Counted from the first letter of the stretch, positions 1-9,186 are shown. The stretch is DNA of 64,000 bases from CAYWWM01 sp965198025 (GCA_965198025.1 OZ240237.1:1860001-1924000), one strand, 5' to 3'. Numbers and translations are program-made. Notes: generated from the sequence alone by a model not told the origin.

Positions 1-627
1 GATGTTGCAATAAACTCGGCCGCCCCCGGTGCAGCCGCGCCCGGAGAGGACCTTGCCCTCGATCACGATGGGCCCTGGCGTCTGTTGCGTCGTGGACGTG
101 TAGTCGTGCAATTCGGTCTCCCACCGCAAGTCGCCCGTGCGGGCGTCCAAACCCACCATGAACCCATCGGGCGTGGCATAGAACACGAGGTCTTCGAAGA
201 TGGCCAGCGTTTTTGCACGGGCCACGTTGCCGACATAGTTCTTCAAATCCGCCGGCAGCCTGCGCTGGTACTCCCATATCAGGTTTCCGTTGGTGGCGTC
301 CAATGCCTGGATGCCCGTGGTGTCCACTGCGACTCCGGGATTGACCAGGTACAACACGCCGTCGTGAACCAGGGGAGTATTCTCGTGAACGCCAGGACCG
401 AGCGCACGCACCCAGGCCATCCGCAAGTCCTGAACGTTCTCGCGGTTGATCTGGTCAAGCGGGCTGAATCGCTGAGCGTCGTACGTCCGGCTGAACATCA
501 GCCAGTCACCCGGAGGAGGATTGAGCAGCATCTCGCGCGTGACGGGTCTGAAGTTTTCGACCTGCGCAGCAGCACCCGGCGCGAGCGCTCCGAAAAGAAA
601 GATCGCGAAAAAGAATATCCTGAGCAT
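1..627 (-). CDS. PQQ-dependent dehydrogenase, N-terminal part (runs off left edge)
   Basis: The minus strand is open from an ATG at 627 to the left edge (209 codons, no stop). GGAGGG precedes the ATG by five bases. The protein begins with a signal peptide (hydrophobic core after MLRIFFF, Ala-rich cleavage region ending AAAQ), so it is exported. The following sequence has the family pattern of quinoprotein alcohol/glucose dehydrogenases: a GDWLMFSRTYDAQRFSPL-like entry segment, then propeller blades with the turn motif DATNGNLIWEY and DARTGDLRWE, and a GRGCTGGG stretch near the edge. In the family this folds into an eight-bladed PQQ propeller that oxidises alcohols or sugars in the periplasm. 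The catalytic region lies outside the window, so substrate cannot be stated. Confidence 0.85.
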   Translation of the reverse strand, partial: MLRIFFFAIFLFGALAPGAAAQVENFRPVTREMLLNPPPGDWLMFSRTYDAQRFSPLDQINRENVQDLRMAWVRALGPGVHENTPLVHDGVLYLVNPGVAVDTTGIQALDATNGNLIWEYQRRLPADLKNYVGNVARAKTLAIFEDLVFYATPDGFMVGLDARTGDLRWETELHDYTSTTQQTPGPIVIEGKVLSGRGCTGGGRVYCNI

Positions 628-724
628 GCTTGCCCTCCGTTGTGTGGAACGAGGTATCCAGCCAGGAGCCGAATGCCCGGCTGATGGAAGAAGTTGGATG
701 ATTCTACTGCAACAAACTTGCCGG

Positions 725-2080
725 CTATTGCAGAGACCGGTGTTTGAACTGTCTCAATCCCTTGCTGTATTCGGCTACCGTGTGACCGTCTCCGAATAAC
801 TTGTATTTGTACGTCGTGAGGCCTTCGAGACCGACAGGGCCGCGCGCATGCAGCTTGCCGTTGCTGATCCCCAGCTCGGCGCCCAGTCCGTAGCGGTAGC
901 CATCGGAAAATCGTGTGGAAGCGTTATGAAAAACCCCGGCGGCGTCCACTTCATTCATGAACCGGGCCGCCGCTGCCTTGTCCTCGCTCACAATCGTTTC
1001 CGTATGACGCGAACCATAGCGGTTGATGTGCGCCAGCGCTTCCTCCAGATCGGAAACAATCTTGACGGAAAGAATCAGATCGCAGTACTCCCTTGCCCAA
1101 TCTTCCTGGGTTGCAGGAATGGGATCGTGCTTGCCCAATAGGCCTACTGTCTTGGGGCAGCCGCGTAGCTCGACGCCGGCGTCTCTCAATTTGGCAACGG
1201 CCTTGGGCAAGAAGTCAGCCGCGATGTCGCGATGAACCAGCAATGTCTCGGCGGCGTTGCAGACCGCCGGAGCCTGCACCTTGGAGTCGAACACAACGTT
1301 CAGGGCCTTCTCCAGATCGGCGGCGATGTCCACGTAGACATGGCAGATGCCTTCACCGTGACCCAAAACCGGGATGCGGCTTTGTTGCGAAACGAACTCG
1401 ACAAGCTGCTTGGAGCCGCGCGGAATAATCAGGTCGACATCCTGGTCAAGCATCAACAGTTCCATGACGTCGGAGCGCGTCTGCAACAGATGGATGGAGT
1501 CAGGCGGGACCGCAGGGAAATGATCGAGACAACTCCGCCAGACGGCTACAATCGCTTCATTCGTGCAGACCGCTTCCCTGCCCCCTTTCAAAATGACGGC
1601 ATTCCCGGATTTGAGCCCCAAAGAAGCGACTTGCGGCACGACATCGGGCCGAGACTCAAACACGATCCCGATCACGCCGAGGGGACAGGACTCCTTGTAA
1701 AGCATCAGATCATCGTCCAACTCCGTCGCGGCAAGCCGGCGGCCCAGGGGGTCCGGCAGACGAGCGACATCCCGGATGCGAGCCGCCATGCCCGCGACCC
1801 CGCGTTCACCAACCCGAAGCCGCTCCCGCATCGAGGAGGACATCTCCCCCGCCGCAACGGCCGCTTCCGCGGCACGGCAGTCCTGCTGATTTGCTTCCAG
1901 AATTTTCGGGCCGGACTCCTCAATGGCCTGGGCGAGAGCAACCAAGACTTCATTGCGCTGCTCGTTCGACAGCCTCGCCACGGAGCGCGCTGCGGCTCTG
2001 GCCCGGCCGGCGATTTGGGCGACGCTCTGAACGGCGGAATCCTGGACAGGATCGGCCACTTTCCCAGTGGATACGGTCAT
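725..2080 (-). CDS. proA: Glutamate-5-semialdehyde dehydrogenase (gamma-glutamyl phosphate reductase)
   Basis: ProA reduces gamma-glutamyl phosphate with NADPH to glutamate-5-semialdehyde, the second step of proline synthesis, in the cytoplasm. The 451-residue product is a little longer than the usual 415-430. The family signatures are present: FESRPDVVPQ near residues 141-150, the LKGGREA segment at 164-170, and the catalytic cysteine in QAPAVCNAAETLL at residue 274. It lies two bases downstream of proB on the same strand, so the two are translated as one operon, the usual arrangement. No defect is visible. Confidence 0.97.
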   Translation of the reverse strand: MTVSTGKVADPVQDSAVQSVAQIAGRARAAARSVARLSNEQRNEVLVALAQAIEESGPKILEANQQDCRAAEAAVAAGEMSSSMRERLRVGERGVAGMAARIRDVARLPDPLGRRLAATELDDDLMLYKESCPLGVIGIVFESRPDVVPQVASLGLKSGNAVILKGGREAVCTNEAIVAVWRSCLDHFPAVPPDSIHLLQTRSDVMELLMLDQDVDLIIPRGSKQLVEFVSQQSRIPVLGHGEGICHVYVDIAADLEKALNVVFDSKVQAPAVCNAAETLLVHRDIAADFLPKAVAKLRDAGVELRGCPKTVGLLGKHDPIPATQEDWAREYCDLILSVKIVSDLEEALAHINRYGSRHTETIVSEDKAAAARFMNEVDAAGVFHNASTRFSDGYRYGLGAELGISNGKLHARGPVGLEGLTTYKYKLFGDGHTVAEYSKGLRQFKHRSLQ

Positions 2081-2082
2081 GA

Positions 2083-3273
2083 CTATACCAGCACTATGTT
2101 ATCACGCGTCACAACCTCGCGCGAAGGTGAAGCGCCAGTGCTTTTCCCGCCCGCGATGTTTTTCCTGACCAGCCATTCCTCCGCCTCATGACTGGCACAG
2201 TTTGCAATGCCGCGTGCGAACTCCACCCCGTCGCCGTTGACAATGCTCACGACATCCTTAGGCACGAAGTGGCTTTCGATGCGGAGAATTCCCGACGGCA
2301 GTAAGCTCGCCTTGCCCTCGGTAATTACTTTCTGAGCCCCCGAATCCACCACGATCCGGCCCTGCACGTTTGCGGCAAACGCAATCCAGCGCCGCTTCCC
2401 GCGCATGCGCTTCAATGGCATGAAAGCGGTACCCACCCGTTCGCCGGCAAACACGCGATCCAGCACCTTCGGCTCCGAGCCGTTGGCGATCACCGCCGTT
2501 CCGCCGCAGTGCATGGCGATCTTGGCGGCCTCGAGCTTCGTCAGCATCCCTCCCCGACCTTTCACGGAAGGACCTGCGGCAAGTGAACGCAGTGCCGGGG
2601 TAATCTCGTCGATGATTGGGATCACCTCGCGTTGTGCACCTCCCATTCCCGTCTTGCTGGAAGGGTTGTGCCGGAAAAAGCCGTCTACATTGGTCAGCAG
2701 AACCAGCGCATCGGCTTCCAATCCGCTCATCACCAGAGCGGCCAAGCGGTCGTTGTCGCTGAAGGCGCTAACGCGGGGAGCCGAGTGAACTGCCTCGAGT
2801 TCGGCGGTGGAGACAGTGTCATTTTCGTTGACGATGGGGAGGACCCCAAAACCCAGCAGCTTCTCGATGGTGTGCCGCAGATTCGAGTAGCGGGCCCAGT
2901 TGGTAAAATCCTCCTCTGTCAGCAAGACCTGAGCGACCTTGACATCCTGGGGAGAAAATAGGCGCCTGTAGGCGTCCATGAGCAGGCTCTGGCCCACCGC
3001 GGCGCAGGCCTGCTTCGTTTCCAAGTCCCGCAGCCGCGAAGCGTGCAAGCCCAGCCAGGCTCTGCCCAATCCAACGGCTCCCGAGGATACCAGAACGACT
3101 TTCCGGCCAGATCGCATCAGACGGACAATCGATTGCACGATTGGCTCGACGTGCTCCGAACAGAGAGTTCCCTCGGGGCCGGTTACAGTGCTGGTGCCGA
3201 CCTTGACGACCAGACGCCGGGCGGCAACCATACGCTTTTCCCGTTCAACTTCCAGTGCATCCTCGTTGTGCAT
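2083..3273 (-). CDS. proB: Glutamate 5-kinase
   Basis: ProB phosphorylates glutamate and starts proline synthesis. The start at 3273 is chosen because AAGGAG lies just upstream and because a longer reading back to 3402 adds a low-complexity leader that overlaps the space before the tRNA gene. That gives 396 residues. The N-terminal amino-acid-kinase domain shows RRLVVKVGTSTVT, the VSSGAVGLGRA glycine loop, the PIVNENDTVS substrate loop and the KGRGGMLTKLEAA segment. A PUA domain follows at the C-terminus (from about residue 300, around GRIVVDSGAQKVI). Operon with proA two bases downstream. Confidence 0.96.
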   Translation of the reverse strand: MHNEDALEVEREKRMVAARRLVVKVGTSTVTGPEGTLCSEHVEPIVQSIVRLMRSGRKVVLVSSGAVGLGRAWLGLHASRLRDLETKQACAAVGQSLLMDAYRRLFSPQDVKVAQVLLTEEDFTNWARYSNLRHTIEKLLGFGVLPIVNENDTVSTAELEAVHSAPRVSAFSDNDRLAALVMSGLEADALVLLTNVDGFFRHNPSSKTGMGGAQREVIPIIDEITPALRSLAAGPSVKGRGGMLTKLEAAKIAMHCGGTAVIANGSEPKVLDRVFAGERVGTAFMPLKRMRGKRRWIAFAANVQGRIVVDSGAQKVITEGKASLLPSGILRIESHFVPKDVVSIVNGDGVEFARGIANCASHEAEEWLVRKNIAGGKSTGASPSREVVTRDNIVLV

Positions 3274-3606
3274 TGACTCCTTCCAGTCGACCCGGCCCGC
3301 ACCGTTGTGGAACTTTCCCCAAATGGATCCTCGCAACTGTTCAGACAGGTCCGGTGACGGGTTCTCTGCCTCCGACAAAGAAGGATGGGATCGCGATCCC
3401 AAATACAGGAATCATTCCGCCGGGAAAGTACGCATCGCCGGTCCCGAACATAGCCCGAAGTACCGGATGCACTTGCAGGTCGGTTTCCCCGGCCCGGTCC
3501 AGGCCGATGACGGCAAGAAACGCTCCCGGCATAGCAAATCCCGCCGCTTGTTCGGGAACGGGCCGAACGCGGGACGCATTGCCAACGAGGAGGCCCTTGA
3601 ATCCTA

Positions 3607-3683
3607 TGGCGCGCCTGAGAGGATTCGAACCTCCGACCTTTGGTTCCGGAGACCAACGCTCTATCCAGCTGAGCTACAGGCGC
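3607..3683 (-). tRNA. tRNA-Arg (anticodon CCG)
   Basis: Read on the minus strand the acceptor stem GCGCCTG (3683-3677) pairs with CAGGCGC (3617-3611). The D arm has AGCTCAGCTGGATAGAGC, the anticodon stem is TTGGT/ACCAA with loop CTCCGGA giving anticodon CCG, and the T arm has the normal GGTTCGAATCC. A discriminator G and an encoded CCA follow (3610-3607). It reads the CGG arginine codon. Confidence 0.97.
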
Positions 3684-3995
3684 GTGGGTTTAGTCTAAGC
3701 GAGTTGGGTGCTTTTCGCAATCCTGCGTGTCTTGTTTTCACTGCATCGCCCAGCCGGGTACGCAATGTCGCCGCCGGACTCTGACCCAGGAATCCCGCCT
3801 CCATGCCTTATAGCCAAAGCACACGGAATATCCAGGGGAATTGCGTCAGGGGGGGGAGCGAAGAAGGATGCCGCACAGCGCCGCACGCGAGTTGCTGGAC
3901 GCTCTCTGGTTCAGATTCTATTTTCGGATTTTGTGTCTATCGAGGCGTCATATACAGGTCGATTGCAGGAGTCTTACACACGCGCAGCCTATATC
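3684..3995. other. Intergenic stretch without a recognisable gene
   Basis: Between the tRNA-Arg gene and the next gene I see no reading frame with family features or a good ribosome site. The tRNA promoter must lie here on the minus strand, but I cannot pick out convincing boxes. A run of eight G residues (about 3850-3857) is the only compositional oddity. Confidence 0.5.
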
Positions 3996-4322
3996 TCATT
4001 CCGCCGCCGTTATCGAGTCCACGCGGATCGTCATGGTTGCGTTGTCTACGGTCCCTGTAACGCGGACTCTCTGCCCTGCGAACTGTTCTGGTGCCTGCTG
4101 GTCGCTCAATTGGTAGATGTTCTCGCCGTCATACAGAACGAAGACGGCGCCATGGGCATCAATGCACGCAATCGTGCATTCGGCGTCGGTTGACCCCATG
4201 CGCATGCCGGAATGATCCGCTCTGCCGCACTCGTCGTCGGTAATGATGCCGGTCAACGTCTGACTGCCCTGTGCGGCGTACAAAGCCGAAACCACAAGAA
4301 GACAGAAGGCCAGATGCCTCAT
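3996..4322 (-). CDS. Small exported protein of unknown function
   Basis: The start at 4322 has GGAG eight to ten bases upstream and opens directly on a signal peptide (MRHLAFCLLVVSALYAAQG). The mature part is about 90 residues with three cysteines (DDECG, AECTIACID), followed by a segment predicted to be beta-rich (AVFVLYDGENIYQLSD, then GQRVRVTGTVD). This pattern resembles small secreted OB-like proteins (DUF5818-like) that are common in acidobacteria, but the match is from memory and not certain. It is the last gene of a minus-strand run with the two genes at 4436-4987 and 5062-6975. Function unknown. Confidence 0.75.
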   Translation of the reverse strand: MRHLAFCLLVVSALYAAQGSQTLTGIITDDECGRADHSGMRMGSTDAECTIACIDAHGAVFVLYDGENIYQLSDQQAPEQFAGQRVRVTGTVDNATMTIRVDSITAAE

Positions 4323-4365
4323 GACGTTCTCCACAACAGAGCCCGGATTCCAAACGGGCAGATGC

Positions 4366-4390
4366 AAGGGCGGCTCTTGACGCCGCCCTT
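4366..4390 (-). terminator. Hairpin downstream of the exported protein gene
   Basis: AAGGGCGGC (4366-4374) and GCCGCCCTT (4382-4390) form a perfect 9-bp stem with a seven-base loop, 46 bases past the stop of the 4436-4987 gene. There is no U-tract on either side, so it may be a weak terminator or an mRNA end stabiliser. Confidence 0.4.
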
Positions 4391-4435
4391 CGGTTCTTGC
4401 AAGCAAAGCGCCGGGGGAAAAGATGCTGGGATCTT

Positions 4436-4987
4436 CTACCTTCCCGGAACCATGATGTGGGCCGACGATGTGCCGGCAAACATCACCCATGCGCCACCCT
4501 GGTCGCGGGTGTCGGGCAGGCCGGTGGATGCTGCCGTCGCGCCCGGCACGGCGACGGTTGTATGCCGGGTAGCTTGCTCCATGGTGTCTCCCCGGTAGTT
4601 ATAGAAGATGGACCCGTATTCGGGCTTCACGCGTGTCCCATCCTTTTCCGCGGCCTCGACCATCTCATCTCTCTTGTCTCTGTCGCCCGACGCCTCGAGC
4701 TTCAGGTTCTGCGCGACGCGGTCCATGTTGCCAACGCTGGTGCACTCCACCGAGAACGCGCGCTCCAAAGGAAAGCCCGAGCGGTCATAGCAGACCATAC
4801 GGCTCGTGCCTTGCTTCAACGTTGTATACGTCTGATCGGCGGGGTTCCACTTGATAACCGTCGCATCCCCGCGTGCTCTGGCCGGGGCGGCGAGCAGGGC
4901 CTTCTCAATTTCGTTCGCCGGTGCCTGCGCCAACGCCTGTGTCGAAACCACCAAGACACCGAGTACAAACAGGGTAGTAAGCTTCAT
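4436..4987 (-). CDS. Exported protein of unknown function
   Basis: GGAGG lies six bases before the ATG at 4987. The 183-residue product begins with a clear signal peptide (MKLTTLFVLGVLVVSTQALA, cleavage after AQA). The mature part contains a short beta-rich region (DATVIKWNPADQTYTTLKQG), a segment with two cysteines (MVCYDRSGFP, FSVECTSVGN), and an acidic/charged middle (GDRDKRDEMVEAAEKDG). I do not recognise a family. The 74-base gap to the amidohydrolase gene upstream suggests possible cotranscription. Confidence 0.75.
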   Translation of the reverse strand: MKLTTLFVLGVLVVSTQALAQAPANEIEKALLAAPARARGDATVIKWNPADQTYTTLKQGTSRMVCYDRSGFPLERAFSVECTSVGNMDRVAQNLKLEASGDRDKRDEMVEAAEKDGTRVKPEYGSIFYNYRGDTMEQATRHTTVAVPGATAASTGLPDTRDQGGAWVMFAGTSSAHIMVPGR

Positions 4988-5061
4988 TGGAAACCTCCAT
5001 TCACCATATATTTTAGATTCCAAAGCACTCCTCCGGCAGCCCCGAGGCCGATCCGGGAGCA

Positions 5062-6975
5062 CTAGAAGTCCAACTGAACGCCGGTTGTCCGCCTTTCTCT
5101 GAGTTGTTCGTATGTGGACACCAAGGCGCCTTCGGTCTCCACTCCGGTTTCTGAAGCAAACTGTGGATGGAGGAAGATGATCTTCCCATCGAGCATCGTC
5201 AATTGCGGCCGGAGTTCGCTCATTTCTTCCTCCGGGATCGTCATGTAATCCTGATCCAGAACCACCAGGTCCGCCAGCTTGCCCCGCTCGATGGAACCCA
5301 GCTTCTCCGGTCTCAGCACGTAGTCTGCCGCCCAGCGCGTAATCATTTTCAGGGCGGTAACACGATCCACGGCCTCGTGCGCTCCCCACACCCTGCCGTT
5401 CCGGTCCTGCCGTGTCATCAGAATCTCGAAGTCATTCCAGACATACACGTCCCGGTCCGACTCGAACGAGACTGCCAGCCCGGCGTCCAGCATGCTCTTC
5501 ACGGGATCGATGAACGTATTGGCCACCTCGTCGCCGTAGGCTGCTGCCACCAGGGGGCCGCTCTGAACGTATTTGGGAGCGCAACTGAAGTAAATGTTCA
5601 ACCGGGCCGCGCGCTCCAGGTCGTCCGGATTCACCATGAAGCAGTGGTCTAATGCCCAACCCCTGGTTGCCTCCGGCCCTCTTTGTTCCTGTATGTCTTC
5701 CACCATGTCCAGCAGCAGCGAGACCGACCGGTCGCCGGCGACGTGCGTGTTGGCAAAGCGGACCCCGTTCAACCCGCTCTGCATGGTCCATTCTTTGTAA
5801 TAATTCGCGCTGATCGGTGCGCCCTTGCCGGCGGCGCCGCGGAACTCGTCATCGTTATGACACTGACCCACCGGCCACCAGGCGTCGATGGGGCCGTAGG
5901 CTTGCAACCGCCTCTGATTGGTGCAGGCCCGCGTGGTGGCGCCGTCTACGGCCGTCGGGGCAACGGACGTAACCCACATCTTGTCGTTACCGGTTCCCGC
6001 AATGTCTCGGAACGACGCCAGGTCCACTTCCGGATTCTTGAGGGTGCCGAAGATTTCCTCCTTGCCGTAACTGACTCGCAGGTTCATCTCGCCCCTCGAT
6101 TCCAACAAATCAAAGGCTCGCAGAGTCTCCGGTGGCATCCTCGATGAGGCAGAAGTTACACCCGAAGCAGCCATCTCTTCTATGTATGCCTTGTACAGAG
6201 GCGCCAGAACCTCCGGAGGGCGGTTCATGACGTGCTCCAGGACCAGTCGGCTGGCGGGCGGCTCCAGATGGCCGTCTGGCCGGCCCTGCTCATCCCTCCA
6301 GTAGCGCCCGTATTTGTTGAAGAAATCCTCGTCCCAAACGATGTCCAACGCCTTGCTGTTCACCAGGAAGCCGTTAAAATCCGGGATTCCGAGTGACAAT
6401 GCGATGGGATTGTCGGGCGCCACCGTATCCAGCTCCCATCGGTTGATTTGCTCATACAGAATGCCAGCCTGCTCCGCCGAACCGCGGCCGCCAGTGAACA
6501 TCCCCCCGTTATCAAAGTAGATCCAGCGCCCCGGCTCAAACTGGTAGCGGTCCATCCAGGCTTTGATTTGATTGAGCACATCATCTTTGCTCACCACAGC
6601 GCGCCAATCCAGCGGATAACGCAGCACCTGATCCGGGGCCAGATTGCTTCCGTAGGCGTTTTCTGCATAGGAATGGAAGTGGACATGCGTGTCGACCAGA
6701 CCCGGGATCACCGTTCTGCCCCGCAGGTCGATCACCTCGGTCCCCGAACCGGCAAGTGGCAGCACGGCCTCGTTCGAACCAACCGCAGTAATCTGGTTCC
6801 CCGTGACGGCAACGGCCTCGGCAGTGGAAAAATCTTCATCCACCGTTAAGACCTTTCCATTGTGGAAGATGTATTGCGGAGAACTCTCAGGAGTCTGCGC
6901 CGGTGCCCAAGTCACTGATCTGATTCCCAGCACAACTACCAGACAGACAATGGTACGAACGAAGAGCGAATTCAT
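5062..6975 (-). CDS. Exported amidohydrolase, YtcJ-like (amidohydrolase_3)
   Basis: A metal-dependent hydrolase of the amidohydrolase superfamily. The N-terminal beta-sandwich carries IFHNGKVLTVDEDF and GRTVIPGLVDTHVHFHS, where HVH is the first metal-binding pair; a later segment with LDHCFMVNPDDLERAARLN and SFESDRDVYVWNDFE matches the TIM-barrel, and the end has GKLADLVVLDQDYMTIP, as in YtcJ-like proteins. About 637 residues. I chose the ATG at 6975 because it opens directly on a signal peptide (MNSLFVRTIVCLVVVLG); an in-frame ATG at 6996 is possible. YtcJ relatives act on N-substituted amides or formamides, but the substrate here is not known. Periplasmic or outer-face location is inferred. 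Confidence 0.88.
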   Translation of the reverse strand: MNSLFVRTIVCLVVVLGIRSVTWAPAQTPESSPQYIFHNGKVLTVDEDFSTAEAVAVTGNQITAVGSNEAVLPLAGSGTEVIDLRGRTVIPGLVDTHVHFHSYAENAYGSNLAPDQVLRYPLDWRAVVSKDDVLNQIKAWMDRYQFEPGRWIYFDNGGMFTGGRGSAEQAGILYEQINRWELDTVAPDNPIALSLGIPDFNGFLVNSKALDIVWDEDFFNKYGRYWRDEQGRPDGHLEPPASRLVLEHVMNRPPEVLAPLYKAYIEEMAASGVTSASSRMPPETLRAFDLLESRGEMNLRVSYGKEEIFGTLKNPEVDLASFRDIAGTGNDKMWVTSVAPTAVDGATTRACTNQRRLQAYGPIDAWWPVGQCHNDDEFRGAAGKGAPISANYYKEWTMQSGLNGVRFANTHVAGDRSVSLLLDMVEDIQEQRGPEATRGWALDHCFMVNPDDLERAARLNIYFSCAPKYVQSGPLVAAAYGDEVANTFIDPVKSMLDAGLAVSFESDRDVYVWNDFEILMTRQDRNGRVWGAHEAVDRVTALKMITRWAADYVLRPEKLGSIERGKLADLVVLDQDYMTIPEEEMSELRPQLTMLDGKIIFLHPQFASETGVETEGALVSTYEQLRERRTTGVQLDF

Positions 6976-7107
6976 GGTCCCCCCCCCATCAGGCATAGCT
7001 GCTTTCCTTGCAGAATAGCGCCCAAGCCGGAATGCCCCTTTCTACTTCACTTGAAAAGCTATGGCTCCTGCACCCGTTGTGTCAAGTAGAAAACGCTTCG
7101 GACTATT

Positions 7108-7138
7108 TTCACAAGCCGGAAACGATCCAATGTATAAT
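7108..7138 (+). promoter_or_regulatory. Putative sigma70-type promoter for the propeller gene
   Basis: TTCACA (7108-7113) and a consensus TATAAT (7133-7138) are separated by 19 bases. The -10 box is perfect, but the spacer is long and the start codon is very close, so transcripts would be almost leaderless. Confidence 0.35.
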
Positions 7139-7145
7139 GCCCGCC

Positions 7146-8426
7146 ATGCGGTCAACGGATCGGCGCAACGACGCCATTCGATTGCGGAAGAGATCATTCC
7201 TTCGAGGGAAACAGATATGGCTGGCTTCGATTGCCCTGCTGGCCGCAACCCGGACGGTAGCGGAGGACTGGCCGCAATACCTGGGACCGCATCGCAATGG
7301 CGTCTACCCGGGTCCTGCGCTCGCCGAGACCTGGGGAGCCGGCGGTCCGCGGGAGGTTTGGCGTAAGCCGGTCGGCGCGGGATTTGCCGGCCCAGCCGTC
7401 GCGCAAGGGCGCTTGATCCTGTTTCACCGAGTGATGAATCAGGAAGTCGTCGAATCGCTCGACGCAAGCACCGGCGAGAGACAGTGGCGGTATGCCTACC
7501 CCACCTCGTATCGCGACGACTTCGGGTTCGATGAAGGGCCGCGGGCTGTCCCGGTCGTTGTAGACGGGGTCGTTTACACCTTCGGAGCGGAAGGACAACT
7601 GCACGCTATCGAACTCGAGACCGGAGATCGGATCTGGAGCGTAGACACCCGGGCGCGGTTCCGGGTCCCCAAAGGCTGGTTCGGGGCTTCCGGATCACCG
7701 ATCGTCGAAGATGGCAGAGTGCTCGCCAATATCGGGGGACAGGATGCAGGGATCGTAGCATTCGACGCCAAGACCGGCGATGTCCTTTGGACGGCGACGG
7801 ACGACGAAGCTAGCTACTCTTCCGGGGTGGGCGCTACGATTGGCGGAAAGCGGCACGCTGTTTTTCTCACCCGCGCCGGTCTGCTGGGGCTCGATCCGGC
7901 AACGGGATCGGTTCTGTTTCAGCGGCCGTGGCAGGCGCGGTCGGCTGCCTCCGTCAATGCCGCGACGCCGCTGGTCATTGGAGATCGGATCTTCGTGTCC
8001 GCCGAATACGGGCCCGGTGCAGCGGCGCTGCGCGTAGTGGGTTCGAACCTCACGGAGCTTTGGGCCTCGGATGATGTGCTCTCGAATCACTATGCCACAA
8101 GCGTATACTACAGCGCATACTTGTATGGGTTCCACGGACGGCAGGAGTTCGGGCAGGATTTTCGCGCGGTTGAACTGGAGTCAGGTGAGGTCCGATGGAG
8201 CGAGGACCGGTTCGGAGCCGGAACGGTTACACTCGTGGGGAATCGCCTCCTGATCGTGCGGGAAAATGGGGAGATGATTCTGGCTGCGGTGTCTCCCAAC
8301 GCTTTTCGCCCGCTGACGCGTGCGCAGATCCTCCCGCCGACGGTTCGGGCGTACCCCGCCATCGCCGACGGATTCGTCTATGTGCGAAATGAGAACACCC
8401 TGGTCTGCCTCGACCTCAGCCGTTGA
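7146..8426 (+). CDS. Exported PQQ-like beta-propeller protein
   Basis: The protein carries repeated propeller blades with the PQQ-repeat pattern (DASTGERQWRY, ELETGDRIWSVDT, DAKTGDVLWTAT, DPATGSVLFQRPW, ELESGEVRWSED). The N-terminal part has a basic leader and a hydrophobic stretch (WLASIALLAATRTVA) followed by EDWPQYLGPHRNG, a hallmark of the exported PQQ-like propeller family. These proteins usually bind no cofactor with certainty; many are of unknown role. The start is uncertain: ATG at 7137, 7146, or farther upstream are in frame, none with a good ribosome site. I chose 7146 as closest to the signal peptide. It overlaps the next gene. Confidence 0.85.
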   Translation: MRSTDRRNDAIRLRKRSFLRGKQIWLASIALLAATRTVAEDWPQYLGPHRNGVYPGPALAETWGAGGPREVWRKPVGAGFAGPAVAQGRLILFHRVMNQEVVESLDASTGERQWRYAYPTSYRDDFGFDEGPRAVPVVVDGVVYTFGAEGQLHAIELETGDRIWSVDTRARFRVPKGWFGASGSPIVEDGRVLANIGGQDAGIVAFDAKTGDVLWTATDDEASYSSGVGATIGGKRHAVFLTRAGLLGLDPATGSVLFQRPWQARSAASVNAATPLVIGDRIFVSAEYGPGAAALRVVGSNLTELWASDDVLSNHYATSVYYSAYLYGFHGRQEFGQDFRAVELESGEVRWSEDRFGAGTVTLVGNRLLIVRENGEMILAAVSPNAFRPLTRAQILPPTVRAYPAIADGFVYVRNENTLVCLDLSR

Positions 8427-9072
8427 AGCGTTGCGACCGATAGCCCGAGCTAGCATAGGCTGGCTGATCGTATCGGCTTGGTTCGCCTTCGCCGCGACAG
8501 CCTGCGCGCAGTCCCCTGCGCAACAAGCCCTGGGGCGTGGTATTGCTCATTTCCAGGCCGGCCGCATCGCGGAATCGGTGGAGGAATTCGACGCCGTGGT
8601 CCGGCTGGCCCCGGGACAGGCGCCCTATCTTTGGCAACGAGGCATCGCCCTCTATTACGCTGGGCGCTACAACGACTGCCGCCAACAGTTCGAATCCCAC
8701 CGGACCGTAAACCCGGACGACGTCGAGAATGCGGCCTGGCATTTTCTCTGTGTGGCAAGAGCGGAATCCCCCGATCAGGCCAAGCAAGACCTGCTGCCGG
8801 TTGGGCCGGACCCGCGCGTCCCCATGCGTGAGGTTTACGGCATGTTCCAGGGCACGCTGAGTCCCGAGCAAGTCCTGGCGGCGGCGGTTCGGGGAGTTGC
8901 ATCCGAGTTTTACGCCCATCTGTATGTCGGCTTGTATTACGACGCGCTCGGACAACACGCCGACGCGCTGTCCCACATCCGCACCGCCGCGGCGGACCGA
9001 TACGCAAACGCGGGAGGCTACATGCACCTTGTTGCCCGCGTGCACCGCGCAGCCCTGGAGCGCGGACGCTGA
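8389..9072 (+). CDS. Exported TPR-repeat protein
   Basis: The start overlaps the end of the propeller gene by 38 bases in another frame, suggesting translational coupling. A hydrophobic signal segment (ASIGWLIVSAWFAFAAT) ends at ACA-QS, so export is likely. The rest is helical, with TPR-like repeats: GRGIAHFQAGRIAESVEEFD, LWQRGIALYYAGRYNDCRQQ and YVGLYYDALGQHADALSH. TPR domains hold protein partners. No specific partner is visible, but the tight linkage with the propeller gene suggests a joint function. Exact start uncertain (ATG at 8380 also possible). Confidence 0.8.
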   Translation: MRTPWSASTSAVEALRPIARASIGWLIVSAWFAFAATACAQSPAQQALGRGIAHFQAGRIAESVEEFDAVVRLAPGQAPYLWQRGIALYYAGRYNDCRQQFESHRTVNPDDVENAAWHFLCVARAESPDQAKQDLLPVGPDPRVPMREVYGMFQGTLSPEQVLAAAVRGVASEFYAHLYVGLYYDALGQHADALSHIRTAAADRYANAGGYMHLVARVHRAALERGR

Positions 9073-9104
9073 TCCTCTCGCTTCAGCCATTACCCCAACC
9101 GGTT

Positions 9105-9133
9105 TTGCGATTCCGGAGTGGATCAGGTATACT
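9105..9133 (+). promoter_or_regulatory. Sigma70-type promoter of the rimP-nusA-infB operon
   Basis: TTGCGA (9105-9110), a 17-base spacer and TATACT (9128-9133). Transcription would start near 9140, leaving a leader of about 57 bases before rimP. Confidence 0.7.
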
Positions 9134-9163
9134 CGGAGTTTGCACGAGCGGGCGCAGATGCTG

Positions 9164-9186
9164 AGTGGGCGCGAGCCCACTTTTTT
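9164..9186 (+). terminator. Intrinsic terminator in the rimP leader (putative attenuator)
   Basis: AGTGGGC (9164-9170), the GNRA-type loop GCGA (9171-9174) and GCCCACT (9175-9181) form a 7-bp stem followed by a run of T (9181-9186). It lies downstream of the promoter at 9105-9133 and only 11 bases before the rimP ATG at 9198, so it must be read through for expression of the operon. Confidence 0.65.

Noticed and set aside
1232..2191. Plus-strand frame opposite proA
   Set aside because: Shadow frame; proA motifs are complete on the minus strand.
3273..3402. Extended proB start at 3402
   Set aside because: The kinase motif begins near the start at 3273, which has a ribosome site; the added leader shows no family similarity.
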